64,000 bases of DNA from assembly GCF_014712225.1 (NCBI RefSeq), contig NZ_JACXBW010000012.1:100207-164206 (forward strand). The letters are read 5' to 3'. Positions within the stretch are counted from its first letter, which is position 1. The number at the start of each line of letters is the position of its first letter. The position numbers and the translations under genes are program-made. Of the stretch, positions 1-8,040 are shown piece by piece. Origin of the DNA: Pseudarthrobacter sulfonivorans (GTDB lineage Bacteria > Actinomycetota > Actinomycetes > Actinomycetales > Micrococcaceae). The notes under the pieces were generated by a model, which worked only from the letters and a program-made list of their open reading frames with translations, did no database searches and had not been told where the DNA came from.

Positions 1-85
1 CCAGTCCGGCGCGGATGAACAGAGCCAGTGATACGCCGTACATGGCCAGGCCGACAAAAAGCTGGAGGAGTCTGCGGGTCAACAT
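1..85 (-). CDS. YczE/YitT-type membrane protein, N-terminal part only
   Basis: This is the first 28 codons of a gene that runs off the left edge, starting at ATG 85 on the minus strand. The visible residues begin MLTRRLLQLFVGLAMYGVSL and continue ALFIRAGL, a basic start followed by a hydrophobic helix. That matches the first helix of YczE-like integral membrane proteins. It lies head to head with a MocR-family regulator only 61 bp away, an arrangement common for yczE, so the regulator probably controls it. Its substrate is unknown. The rest of the gene lies outside the window. Confidence 0.6.
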   Translation of the reverse strand, partial: MLTRRLLQLFVGLAMYGVSLALFIRAGL

Positions 86-105
86 AACGACAACCCTGCC
101 AGAGA

Positions 106-144
106 ACTGGCATTGAATTACATAGCCAGTTTGAGATACTGGCT
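106..144 (+). promoter_or_regulatory. mocR promoter and likely MocR operator
   Basis: The 61-bp divergent gap holds a -35-like TTGAAT (113-118), a 16-bp spacer and a -10-like GATACT (135-140). That places transcription start at about ATG 147. Three copies of one motif overlap it: ACTGGC at 106-111, GCCAGT (inverted) at 125-130 and ACTGGC at 138-143. Direct and inverted half-sites in the shared gap are typical of MocR autoregulation; the assignment is inferred. Confidence 0.5.
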
Positions 145-146
145 TT

Positions 147-1748
147 ATGTCCGCATCCCTGAACCCGTCCGCACTGGCACGCCTCCTGGGCCAGTGGCAC
201 CCCGGCGCCGCACCCGCCTACCGCGAGCTGGCCGACGTCGTCCGCCTCCTGGTCCTGGACGGCCGGGTGGCCCTTGACACCGCGCTGCCGAGCGAGCGGG
301 CCCTGTCCGAGGTGCTGGGCGTCAGCCGAACAACGGTGACGGCCGCGTACGCCCTCCTCCGCGAGGAGGGCTTCCTCAGCAGCGGGCAAGGCTCGCGGGG
401 CCGGACCCGGATTCCGCGCCTATCGCCCATGGGATCCGCTTTCCCCGCCAGCCCGGCGTCGGGCACTCCGGGGCGCCCGGCGGCGACGCCGGGGCACGAA
501 GCCACCGAACTTGGATTTGTCCCACCCGGGCTCGCGGCACCCGGGCTTGCCGCCCCCGATGGACTCATCGACCTCGCGTACGCATCGCTGCCGGCCAGTG
601 GCGAAGTGGTGCATCGCGCGTTCGCAGCAGCCCTCACCGAACTGCCCGCGCTCCTGCCGGGCTTCGGCTACGATGCCATCGGCCTGCTCCCCCTGCGCGA
701 GGCTGTGGCCGCGCGCTACACCGCCGCGGGCGCGCCCACCACTGCCGAACAAATCCTGGTGACGTCGGGAGCGCAACACGCCTTGAACATCATCATCCGT
801 GCGCTGGCCGGGCGGCAGGACAGGGTTTTGGTGGAGCACCCCAGCTACCCGAACGCCCTGGACGCCATCCGGGCCGCAGGCTGCCGGACCATCCCTGTGG
901 CGTTCACTTCAATGCACGACGCCGGCGCTGGCCGCGGTCCCGGCGCTGAGGGATCCGCGGGCGGCTTGCCCGCTCCGGCGTGGGACATGCAGGCCCTGCG
1001 CGCCGCCATGATGCAGCAACGCCCCAAGATGGCCTACGTTGTGCCGGACTTCCACAATCCCACCGGTCAGCTGATGCCCGACCGCCAGCGCCGCCAACTG
1101 GTCCGAATCGCAGCGGACGCCGGATCTGTCCTGGTGGTTGATGAGACGCTTCGGGCGTTGAACCTCGACGGCGCCGTGACCACTCCCGTGGCTGCCTTCA
1201 GTCCTGCGGTGGTAACCATCGGCTCGCTCAGCAAATCCCACTGGGCCGGTCTCCGGACGGGCTGGATCCGCGCGTCGGAACCGATGATCCAGCGGTTTGC
1301 CGCGGCACGGTCGTCCCTGGATTTGGGCGGACCGGTCATGGAACAACTGGCTGCAGCGCACCTGGTCCGCGCCCTGGATGAACCCCTTCCCGCCCGGCTC
1401 GGCGCCCTCCGGGACAGCCGCGCCGCCCTGCTGGAACTGCTGGCCGGACACCTCCCGGAGTGGCAAACGGAACGCCCGGCCGGCGGCCTGTCCGTCTGGT
1501 GCAGGCTGCCGGCGCCTGTCAGTACCGCACTGACGGTCATCGCCCCGGATTTTGGCATCAGGCTCGCCGCCGGGCCACGCTTCGGCGTCGGCGGCGCCTT
1601 CGAACGCTACCTCCGGGTGCCGTTCACCCTGCCGCCGGAACAGCTGGAGACAGCAGTCCTGGCGTTGCGCTCAGCCCAGGACAGACTCCATGCCGCCCCG
1701 CAGCTCCGCCGCACCCTGAAACCGGCCCCGGCCGTGGCCATCGCATGA
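147..1748 (+). CDS. MocR/PdxR-type GntR-family regulator with aminotransferase-like domain
   Basis: The 533-residue protein has an N-terminal GntR winged helix (about residues 20-90, containing LPSERALSEVLGVSRTTV). A Pro/Ala-rich linker follows, then a fold-type I aminotransferase-like domain. The PLP-binding lysine is in the motif SLSKSHWAGLRTGW, and PDFHNPTG carries the Asn that contacts the cofactor. MocR proteins bind PLP and regulate vitamin B6, GABA, taurine or transport genes. The ATG sits 6 nt after a -10-like hexamer with no Shine-Dalgarno, so the mRNA is probably leaderless. The divergent YczE-like gene is the likely target. Confidence 0.88.
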   Translation: MSASLNPSALARLLGQWHPGAAPAYRELADVVRLLVLDGRVALDTALPSERALSEVLGVSRTTVTAAYALLREEGFLSSGQGSRGRTRIPRLSPMGSAFPASPASGTPGRPAATPGHEATELGFVPPGLAAPGLAAPDGLIDLAYASLPASGEVVHRAFAAALTELPALLPGFGYDAIGLLPLREAVAARYTAAGAPTTAEQILVTSGAQHALNIIIRALAGRQDRVLVEHPSYPNALDAIRAAGCRTIPVAFTSMHDAGAGRGPGAEGSAGGLPAPAWDMQALRAAMMQQRPKMAYVVPDFHNPTGQLMPDRQRRQLVRIAADAGSVLVVDETLRALNLDGAVTTPVAAFSPAVVTIGSLSKSHWAGLRTGWIRASEPMIQRFAAARSSLDLGGPVMEQLAAAHLVRALDEPLPARLGALRDSRAALLELLAGHLPEWQTERPAGGLSVWCRLPAPVSTALTVIAPDFGIRLAAGPRFGVGGAFERYLRVPFTLPPEQLETAVLALRSAQDRLHAAPQLRRTLKPAPAVAIA

Positions 1749-1783
1749 CACGCGAATTCGCAATCGACGCGCAGATTCCCCGC

Positions 1784-1842
1784 CGACGCGCAAAATACCT
1801 GGCGCGCCCGATATATGGCCGCGTCAGGTATTTTGCGCGTCG
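1784..1842. terminator. Long hairpin between convergent genes
   Basis: The arm CGACGCGCAAAATACCTG (1784-1801) is repeated perfectly inverted at 1825-1842 around a 23-bp centre. Shorter TCGACGCG/CGCGTCGA repeats lie outside, around 1764 and 1861. It separates the converging mocR and SRPBCC genes and could act as a bidirectional terminator. There is no T-tract on either side, and its layout recalls the other palindromic elements in this window. Confidence 0.6.
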
Positions 1843-1870
1843 AAATGCAGTTCCCGCGTCGACAGATCTC

Positions 1871-2563
1871 CTAGACGTAGACCTTTTCCAGGAACCCGTC
1901 CCAGGCCTTGGCCGTGGCTTCCGGATCGCCGCTGCCGCTGAAGTCGTGGACCGTCATGCCCACCGGAGCGCCGAAGGCGTTGCGGCCAAAGAACCGGTAC
2001 ATCGCGTCCGCGGTCCGCAGTCCCAGGAAGTGCTCGTTGACGAAGTCCACTTCCCCGGACAGCCGCCCGACGCCGTCGACCTCCATCTCCACCGCTGAAC
2101 CCTGCGCGGCAGAGTCCACGCCGAGGGCTTTCTTCAGCCGGTCGAATCCGTCCGGCGCCTGCGAGGCCGCGGGTCCCTGGATGTCCGTAAACACCACCGG
2201 CTGCCCGTCGAAGTGCGCCAGGTACTGGCCGAGCGTGTGGAGGTAGAACTCGGTGTGTCGGCGCGCACCGTCGTACTGCTCATCCCAGTTGTCGGCGAAG
2301 ATCCCACTGTGGACGTAGTGGAGCTTGGCGCGGCCGCCGTCGAGCGGTTCAAGGACGTGCTCCAGCTGGTTGAACCAGCCGTCAGGGCCGTCCATTCGGG
2401 AGACCAGATGCGTGGGGTACTCCTGGACCGTTTTGACGTCCGGCCACTGGTCAGTGGGAAACATCCAGGCCGGGGTACCTTTGGTCACGGCCTCCCAGAC
2501 GCGCTCGGGAGTGCCCGGCAGTTCGGCGTCGTAGACGATCTCAAATTCGCGGTTATCAGTCAT
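1871..2563 (-). CDS. SRPBCC/AHSA1-like protein
   Basis: The protein has 230 residues. The N-terminal half (FEIVYDAELPGTPERVWEAVT and following) is an Aha1/START-like SRPBCC fold, a hydrophobic-ligand-binding cup. No enzymatic residues can be assigned. Its start overlaps the end of the upstream HTH regulator gene by 8 bp, so the two are co-transcribed and probably translationally coupled. ArsR-type regulator plus AHSA1/SRPBCC pairs are frequent in actinobacteria. Their ligand is usually unknown, and no function is proposed here. Confidence 0.75.
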   Translation of the reverse strand: MTDNREFEIVYDAELPGTPERVWEAVTKGTPAWMFPTDQWPDVKTVQEYPTHLVSRMDGPDGWFNQLEHVLEPLDGGRAKLHYVHSGIFADNWDEQYDGARRHTEFYLHTLGQYLAHFDGQPVVFTDIQGPAASQAPDGFDRLKKALGVDSAAQGSAVEMEVDGVGRLSGEVDFVNEHFLGLRTADAMYRFFGRNAFGAPVGMTVHDFSGSGDPEATAKAWDGFLEKVYV

Positions 2564-3191
2564 TGTCCTGCTCCTTCGCTGAGGTGGTTTTGGTGGGGGC
2601 CTTAAGTACGGGGTGAAGCGCGACGACGAGCCGATGCTTCCGCCCGCCGCCCGCGCCGCTACCGCCCGCGCCGCCGTCGTGGTATTTGTCCACCAGCCGG
2701 GTCACCGCAACACCGAGTTCCTCGGCAAACGCGGCCCGGTCCGAGGCGGTCCGGAAGGTGATCTCGCCGTCGATCGCGAACGTGGCGAGCTTCTGCCGGG
2801 CCGCGGCGGCGCCGGCGATCAGCTTGCCCACTTCCTGGACCATCCGGCCTGCGAGCGCCAAGAGCCAGAAGGCGGAAAAGCGGTCCGAAAAGCGGTGCGG
2901 ATCCGGCGCCACCGATGCGAGCGCAACGGGGGAAATCAGGTAGGAGGCCGCCGTCGCCTGGAGGACACGTTCGGTGACGTTCCCTTTCCGCCGCTCCTCC
3001 ACGAGCTCCACCAGCCCGTGCCGTTCGAGGGCCTTGAGGTGGTAGTTGACCTTCTGCCGTGGCAGCCCCACCTTGGCTGCGAGCTGGGTGGCCGACCCCG
3101 GCTCCGCCAGCTCCCGGAGGATGCGCGTGCGGATCGGGTCCAGCGACGCTTCCGCCGCGGCCGGATCCTCGATCACTTCGATGTCCAACAT
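2556..3191 (-). CDS. ArsR-like winged-helix transcriptional regulator
   Basis: The protein has 211 residues. Residues 18-75 form a winged HTH (DPIRTRILRELAEPGSATQLA, then LPRQKVNYHLKALERHGLVE). A helical C-terminal domain of unknown ligand follows. It is the first gene of a two-gene operon with the SRPBCC protein and overlaps it by 8 bp. The glycine-rich stretch GGAGGSGAGGG near residue 175 looks like a flexible linker. The inverted repeat between its own -35 and -10 boxes suggests autoregulation. Confidence 0.8.
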   Translation of the reverse strand: MLDIEVIEDPAAAEASLDPIRTRILRELAEPGSATQLAAKVGLPRQKVNYHLKALERHGLVELVEERRKGNVTERVLQATAASYLISPVALASVAPDPHRFSDRFSAFWLLALAGRMVQEVGKLIAGAAAARQKLATFAIDGEITFRTASDRAAFAEELGVAVTRLVDKYHDGGAGGSGAGGGRKHRLVVALHPVLKAPTKTTSAKEQDND

Positions 3192-3197
3192 GCTTCA

Positions 3198-3226
3198 AGT
3201 ATGGTTACCGACAACTTTTATTGTCA
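3198..3226 (-). promoter_or_regulatory. Promoter with candidate operator for the HTH/SRPBCC operon
   Basis: Reading the minus strand, a consensus -35 TTGACA (3226-3221) is followed 18 nt later by a -10-like CATACT. The start codon lies about 7 nt further on. An inverted repeat GACAA-N6-TTGTC (3210-3225) overlaps the -35 and spacer, where a repressor would block RNA polymerase. Autoregulation by the adjacent HTH protein is inferred. Confidence 0.5.
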
Positions 3227-3333
3227 AGAACTTTTTTTCCGTCGGATATGCGCTCGTTTGCGGGCCTGCCATCGACGCCCGCACCGGCCCGAAGCACGCA
3301 CAGCGGGCCCGCAACGCAAAGTAGAATGGACCG

Positions 3334-4320
3334 GTGATGCAATCCCCCCTCCCCGTGCGCGACGGCGTCAACGCCACCCGCCTGCGCCTCCCGGACGAGG
3401 GGCCGTGGACCACCGCGATGGACTACATGATGCACCGCTGGGGCCACATCGATCCGCAGGGCATCGAGGACCGGTTCGACGCCGGCGAGATCGTGGGCGA
3501 GGGCGGCGTCCCGCTGGACCGGGCCACGAAGCTCGATGACCACACCTTCATCTGGTACTACCGCACCCTGCCGCCGGAGACCCGCATCCCGGTGGACATC
3601 AGCATTCTGCACCAGGACGATCACCTGCTGGTGGTGGACAAGCCGCATTTCCTGCCCACCACCCCCGGCGGAACCTACATTCAGGAATCGGCGCTGGTCC
3701 GGCTGCGGAACCAGCTGAACCTGCCGGACCTGATCCCCATGCACCGCCTGGACCGCATGACTGCCGGGGTGCTGCTGCTGTCCACGAATCCGGAGACGCG
3801 CGGCAAGTACCAGGTGCTGTTCGAGAAGCGCCAGGTGCAGAAGGAATACGAGTGTGTTTCCGCCGCGGAGCCCGCGGCCGGGTATCCCGCCGTCGATTTC
3901 CCCGTGGTGGTCCGCAACCGGATGACCAAGTCCCGCAGCTACCTGCTGGCCGAAGTGATCGACGGCGAACCGAACGCGGAGACCCGGATCGAACGCCTGG
4001 AAACGCTCGACGGCGTCGCCTCCCCGCGGACGGCCGTCACCGCCAGCGCCGGCAACCAGGGCACGCACCGCCGTGCCCGCTACCGGCTTGAACCGCACTC
4101 CGGGAAGACTCACCAGCTCAGGGTGCACATGGCCTCGCTCGGCCTCGGCATCGTCAACGACACGTTCTACCCCGACCTGCTGGACAAGGCTCCGGACGAC
4201 TACGCCAAACCGCTGCAGCTGCTGGCCCGCGGCATCCGGTTTGTGGACCCCATCAGCAAGCAGCCCGTCGAATACCGCAGCGCACTGGAACTCAGCGAGG
4301 CTGTTCAAACACCGCGCTGA
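3334..4320 (+). CDS. RluA-family pseudouridine synthase
   Basis: This 328-residue enzyme isomerises uridine to pseudouridine in RNA. The catalytic motif HRLDRMTAG carries the nucleophilic aspartate at residue 140. The conserved HQLRVHMASLGLGIVND lies near residue 260. The N-terminal part resembles the short S4-less start of RluA/YqcB-like synthases, so the rRNA or tRNA target cannot be named. GTG 3334 lies 6 nt after TAGAAT (3322-3327) with no Shine-Dalgarno, favouring a leaderless start there over ATG 3337. Its 3' end overlaps the convergent macro-domain gene by 29 bp. Confidence 0.88.
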   Translation: MMQSPLPVRDGVNATRLRLPDEGPWTTAMDYMMHRWGHIDPQGIEDRFDAGEIVGEGGVPLDRATKLDDHTFIWYYRTLPPETRIPVDISILHQDDHLLVVDKPHFLPTTPGGTYIQESALVRLRNQLNLPDLIPMHRLDRMTAGVLLLSTNPETRGKYQVLFEKRQVQKEYECVSAAEPAAGYPAVDFPVVVRNRMTKSRSYLLAEVIDGEPNAETRIERLETLDGVASPRTAVTASAGNQGTHRRARYRLEPHSGKTHQLRVHMASLGLGIVNDTFYPDLLDKAPDDYAKPLQLLARGIRFVDPISKQPVEYRSALELSEAVQTPR

Positions 4321-4822
4321 ACGAATCCTCCATCTCGGAGCTGAACAGCACGAACTCCACCCGCTCAAGGGTGCTCTCCGGATGTGAAGCACCAAACCCG
4401 GTAACGGCGTCGTGCGCTGCCTCCGCCACCTGCCGCCCGGCCCAGCCGTAAACGCCGCCACCCACTGCCGGAAACGCGATGGAACCGGCGCTCAGCGAAT
4501 CCGCCAGCCGCAGGCTCTCGCTGAAGCAGGAAACCAGCAACGCCCGGTTGGTCTGCCCCGCGCGCCGGTTCGGTCCCACGGTGTGGATGACCCAGCGGGC
4601 CGGGAGCCGGAACCCGGGGGTGGCGACGGCGGCACCCACCGCGAGACCGTGCGGCAGGTCGGCGGCGCGGAGTTCGCGGCAGGCGGCCAGGAGTTCGGGC
4701 CCTGCAGCGCGGTGGATAGCTCCGTCCACCCCTCCGCCGCCCAGGAGCGAGGAGTTGGCCGCGTTGACGATCGCGTCCACGGCGCGGGTGGTGATATCGG
4801 CCTGGAGGATGCTGATCCGCAT
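4292..4822 (-). CDS. Macro-domain protein, likely O-acetyl-ADP-ribose deacetylase
   Basis: The 176-residue single-domain protein has the macro-domain ADP-ribose site: GDI-like ADITTRAVDAIVNAANSSLL, then GGGGVDGAIHRAAGP and a glycine loop AVGGGVYGWAG. Members hydrolyse O-acetyl-ADP-ribose or remove ADP-ribose from proteins. The NAANS asparagine and the GGGGVD loop that carry catalysis in the YmdB/MacroD class are both present. A -10-like GAAACT lies 6 nt upstream of ATG 4822, consistent with leaderless expression. It is convergent with, and overlaps, the pseudouridine synthase gene. Confidence 0.87.
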   Translation of the reverse strand: MRISILQADITTRAVDAIVNAANSSLLGGGGVDGAIHRAAGPELLAACRELRAADLPHGLAVGAAVATPGFRLPARWVIHTVGPNRRAGQTNRALLVSCFSESLRLADSLSAGSIAFPAVGGGVYGWAGRQVAEAAHDAVTGFGASHPESTLERVEFVLFSSEMEDSFSAVFEQPR

Positions 4823-4883
4823 GCGGCCAGTTTCCCACGTGCCGGCTCGCGGATAAATGGGTGGATGGTCCGCAGGCGTCAGC

Positions 4884-7412
4884 TCAGAGGCCCTGCATCA
4901 CCGCAGCCGAGGCACGGAGCCAGGCCTCCCGCGTTTCCGGCTGCAGCGCCTGGTAACTGAGCGGTCCGCCGGCCACAAGGGAGCTGTCATAGGGAACGTC
5001 GAGGACTTCCCTGGTGAGGCTCTCGAAGTGAGCCCGGGTCCGCCGATGCAACTGCACATCCGTCTGCAGCGACGGTGCGGCGAGCAGGGTCACGGCGTTG
5101 CTGACCTTGTCCTGGTAGCCGCGTTCGCGCAATCCGTCCACCAGCCAGACGGCACTGGCCACGGTGTCTTCGCGCAGCGTGGAGACGATCACCAGCTCGT
5201 CCGCCGCAGCCACAGCCGCTTCCCAGTTGGAGGACCGCATGTTGTTGCCGGTGTCCACCATGATGATCCGGTAGAAACGGCGGAGCGCCGAGTGCAGCCG
5301 GTCGAACTCACGGCTTCCGATGGTGGCAGCACCGGCGGCGTCCTCGTCCGAGGCCAGCACATCGAACTGCGCGGAGCCCTGGTAGCGGACGAACCGGTCC
5401 AGGTCCCCGATCCGGCCCAGGACCGGGTCCTCGAAGCGGTCCACCTCCTGCAGGAGGTCAACGGCCGTGGCGGTGTGCCCGGCCATCGGTGCCCGCCACC
5501 CCAGCGTGCCGCGCGTCTCGTTGTTGTCCCAGGCGAGGGTGTAGCCGCCGCGCTGGATGCCCAGCGTTGCCGCCAGGAGCAGCGTTGCGGTGGTCTTATG
5601 CGCACCGCCCTTGGGGTTGACCACAACCACGGTCCGGGGGCCATCAAGCCGGCGCTGGACATCTTCGACAGCCTGCAAGTGGGCGCGTTCCCGGCGCCCG
5701 GGTGCGGGGCTGATTGAATTGCCGGTGAGCCGCCGGATGGCACCCTGCCAGCCGGTCACGGCCAGGGCTGACGGTGGCGTCGGCCGGTCGGCGAGGAAAT
5801 CCTGCAGGGTGGGGACGTCGTCGCCCGTTTGGGGCCAGGGCACGGATCCCGGCAGGCCCCCGGGCACAGACCCGGAAGCTGCAGCGGCGGCCGAAGCCTC
5901 GAAATGCGACGGCGAGCGCAGCGGAGCCGGGGGGACGCTGTTGTCGGGCATGGCCGCGGGGTTGACGGGCATGGCCGCGGGGTTGACTGCAATAGCCATG
6001 GCGGACCTTCCTTTCTGTAGTGGCTTCCCCATCTGTGGTGGCTTCCCTGCCCCGGGCTGCACCGCCCGGAGGTGCCGTGGCACCACGGCCTCAGGCTCCG
6101 CCGTCGAACGCAACAGGCGCCTGCCGAGGCGCCGGAAGAGGGCGAGCAGGCCGGACAGCAGCCGGTACAGCAGGATGGCCAGGCCGACTATCGGCAAGGA
6201 CAACATGAGGATGGACAACATGGAGAGCGCCGCAGCGGGCGGATCGCCCGTCTCAACGGCGGCGGCAGCAAGCCCCGCGTGACGCCGGATGGCGGTGGCC
6301 GTTTGCTCGATGATCGCGGGCAGGTTGACCAGCATCCAGCCGAGCGAAAAAACCAGGACCGGCACTACGGTGACAACCCACACCGTGACGATGCGGCGGG
6401 CGAACGGGCGGAGCTGGGTGACGAGCGGATCCACGGGGCGGCCCGGGATGAGGCTGAGCAGGACCGGGCGGATCCGGTTGAACAGGTCGGGGACGCCGGC
6501 AATATCGGCCAGCACGAAGTAGCCGTCGAAACGCAGCGTCGGCACCAGTTGCTGGATCATCTGGAAATGCATCAGACCGGCCGCGAGCAGGAAGAATCCC
6601 TGTTCGGTCAGGAGGTACGCTCCGCCCAAACCGATCAGGCAGAGGCAGTTGAAGTACAGCCCGCCAAGGTCGGTGCGGATCCGGCCTGCCCGGCCCAGGC
6701 GGTATGAGTCAGTGACGTTGGTGAAGAACGCGGGAAAGACAAGATATACGCCGACGCCGATCACCCCGGGCCGCGCACCACCGTACCGGCACGCTGTGGC
6801 ATGCCCCAGTTCGTGAACCACGGCCGCCAGCGTCAGGAGCGCAAAGATGCCCAGCAGCAGCGCCGGGGTGAGCAGTATCTGCTCCAGTGACGCCATAAAA
6901 TCGCTCCTGGCAATCACCAGGACATCGACAACCACCAGCGCCGCCAGGACGGTCACCACAACGGGACCCCAATAGAGCGGCGCCAGGACCGAGGCCAAGG
7001 CATTGACCGCCTTCTCCGGAAGAAGCGTGCCTTTCAGCCGCAGTGCCAGCAGCGGGTCGGCCCGTGGCGCGGCCGCAGCCTCGGCCGGATCGGCGGCGTT
7101 GTCCCTCACCAGCCCCATCGGCGCGAGTCTGGTGTCGATCAGGTGGAGCAGCCCGCTCACACCCAGCTCGCGGCCGTAGGCATCGCTGATGTCGCGTGCC
7201 GCGTCGTCAAGGGATTTCTCCGCCGAGATGGAAAGCATCACCAGGTGGAGCAGCTCCGAGAGTTGGACAATCTGCCCGTCACCACGCTGCAGCAGGAAGC
7301 TGTGGTCCTTAAGTCCCGAGCCTTCAACCGGCCCGAGAAAAATAATCCCGGGCGCCGGGACCCAGCGACTTAGAAACGCAGCATCAGGTGTTGCTGTCAC
7401 TTTCCCCGCCAA
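4884..7412 (-). CDS. PqqD-like/M50 membrane metalloprotease fused to a ParA/MinD-like ATPase
   Basis: One 842-residue frame contains three parts. Residues 25-105 look like a winged-helix PqqD/RRE-type domain that could bind a leader peptide. Residues 140-430 are a multi-TM M50 (site-2 type) protease with zinc motif HELGH at 200-204 and the second motif RFDGYFVLAD near 296. After a Pro/Ala-rich linker, residues 590-842 are a deviant P-loop ATPase: KGGAHKTT at 601 in place of the usual KGGxGKTT, plus AWDNNETRGTLGWR and IIMVDTGNN. It follows two small paralogous peptide genes on the same strand (95-nt gap), which are the likely substrates. The start is TTG 7412. A strong internal Shine-Dalgarno and in-frame ATG at 5999 could also yield the ATPase alone. 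Domains are clear; the function is inferred. Confidence 0.82.
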   Translation of the reverse strand: MAGKVTATPDAAFLSRWVPAPGIIFLGPVEGSGLKDHSFLLQRGDGQIVQLSELLHLVMLSISAEKSLDDAARDISDAYGRELGVSGLLHLIDTRLAPMGLVRDNAADPAEAAAAPRADPLLALRLKGTLLPEKAVNALASVLAPLYWGPVVVTVLAALVVVDVLVIARSDFMASLEQILLTPALLLGIFALLTLAAVVHELGHATACRYGGARPGVIGVGVYLVFPAFFTNVTDSYRLGRAGRIRTDLGGLYFNCLCLIGLGGAYLLTEQGFFLLAAGLMHFQMIQQLVPTLRFDGYFVLADIAGVPDLFNRIRPVLLSLIPGRPVDPLVTQLRPFARRIVTVWVVTVVPVLVFSLGWMLVNLPAIIEQTATAIRRHAGLAAAAVETGDPPAAALSMLSILMLSLPIVGLAILLYRLLSGLLALFRRLGRRLLRSTAEPEAVVPRHLRAVQPGAGKPPQMGKPLQKGRSAMAIAVNPAAMPVNPAAMPDNSVPPAPLRSPSHFEASAAAAASGSVPGGLPGSVPWPQTGDDVPTLQDFLADRPTPPSALAVTGWQGAIRRLTGNSISPAPGRRERAHLQAVEDVQRRLDGPRTVVVVNPKGGAHKTTATLLLAATLGIQRGGYTLAWDNNETRGTLGWRAPMAGHTATAVDLLQEVDRFEDPVLGRIGDLDRFVRYQGSAQFDVLASDEDAAGAATIGSREFDRLHSALRRFYRIIMVDTGNNMRSSNWEAAVAAADELVIVSTLREDTVASAVWLVDGLRERGYQDKVSNAVTLLAAPSLQTDVQLHRRTRAHFESLTREVLDVPYDSSLVAGGPLSYQALQPETREAWLRASAAVMQGL
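5999..6014 (-). promoter_or_regulatory. Internal ribosome-binding site and in-frame ATG for a free ATPase
   Basis: On the minus strand, AAAGGAAGG (6014-6006) lies 6 nt before ATG 5999, an ideal Shine-Dalgarno arrangement. The ATG is residue 472 of the large fusion frame, at the junction between membrane protease and ATPase parts. Starting there gives a 371-residue soluble ATPase ending at 4884. This suggests two formerly separate genes fused in frame, or deliberate dual products. Just after the ATG, a 21-bp direct repeat (within 5949-5989) encodes NPAAMP twice. Confidence 0.55.
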
Positions 7413-7507
7413 CTTGTCATGTTCCCCACAAAGGGCTTAGCCACTAGGAACAGCGGGCATGCCCCGACAGTGGAGCATGCCCGCCAGGTTGCAAAGATCC
7501 TGCAGAA

Positions 7508-7708
7508 CTACTGTTGAGCTACGAACAGGGTCTGCCAGGCCTCCGAGTTCGCCACGGAACCGATTGAAGCCGCATTGACGGCCATCGAAAGATTCACAGC
7601 GACTATGGGAGCGACGTTGATGTCGAAGAACAGCGTTTCCCGAACGGGAAGAAGTTCCAAAACCTCGGCGTCGAGTTCCACCGGTGACAGCTCGTTTGAT
7701 GCCGTCAT
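7508..7708 (-). CDS. Small Asn/Ala-rich peptide 2, candidate precursor peptide
   Basis: The 66-residue product starts at ATG 7708 behind a good Shine-Dalgarno (GAGAGAGGTG). It aligns over nearly its whole length with the peptide encoded just upstream. Shared features are an acidic amphipathic N-terminus, ELLPVRETL near residue 18, then a hydrophobic tail with regularly spaced Asn (DINVAPIVAVNLS, NAAS, ANS) ending QTLFVAQQ. There is no signal peptide and no Cys. The charged leader-like half plus conserved tail suggests a ribosomally made, processed peptide. The adjacent protease fusion is the likely maturase. I recognise no named family. Confidence 0.68.
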   Translation of the reverse strand: MTASNELSPVELDAEVLELLPVRETLFFDINVAPIVAVNLSMAVNAASIGSVANSEAWQTLFVAQQ

Positions 7709-7778
7709 AGCACCACACCTCTCTCCCCCAGGCAGCCCCGGGGTTCAGATATCGGGATATCAGGCGGACTAACCCTGG

Positions 7779-7970
7779 CTACTGGGCTACAAGGATCGTC
7801 TGAACCGCAGCGCTGTTAGCCGATGCGAGCAGTGAGCCGGCGTTCAGTGCGAGCGAGGTGTTCGTCGCGTACACGCTTGCCCAGTTGGTATCCAGCAACA
7901 AGGTTTCCCGCGACGGCAACAGCTCCACCTGCTCGCTTTCCAGCTCCTGAATGGTGAGTTCCTTCTTCAT
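7779..7970 (-). CDS. Small Asn/Ala-rich peptide 1, candidate precursor peptide
   Basis: This is the first gene of the minus-strand cassette. ATG 7970 is preferred over GTG 7979 because a GGGGGTG Shine-Dalgarno ends 8 nt before it, giving 63 residues. The product has an acidic N-terminal part (ELESEQVELLPSRETL) and a C-terminal part in which Asn recurs every 4-9 residues among Ala, Ser and Leu (TNWASVYATNTS, LNAGS, ANS), ending QTILVAQ. About half of the positions match the next peptide, including LLPxRETLxxDxN and the QTxxVAQ end. The two look like duplicated precursors kept under selection. Confidence 0.68.
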   Translation of the reverse strand: MKKELTIQELESEQVELLPSRETLLLDTNWASVYATNTSLALNAGSLLASANSAAVQTILVAQ

Positions 7971-8040
7971 ATCAATCACCCCCTTTCGAAGTCTCCCGAC
8001 CAGTCAACGCGCCCGGCCGTAGTAACCCCGTTACAGCCGC

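Noticed and set aside
4884..7412. The ATPase part considered as a chromosome or plasmid partition system
   Set aside because: No ParB-like gene or centromere-like repeats lie nearby. The deviant P-loop and fusion to a membrane protease point elsewhere.
7508..7970. The two small peptides considered as a toxin-antitoxin pair or a daptide/lanthipeptide system
   Set aside because: They are paralogues of each other, not a toxin and antitoxin. There are no Cys residues, and no lanthionine synthetase or daptide-type decarboxylase, aminotransferase or methyltransferase gene is adjacent.
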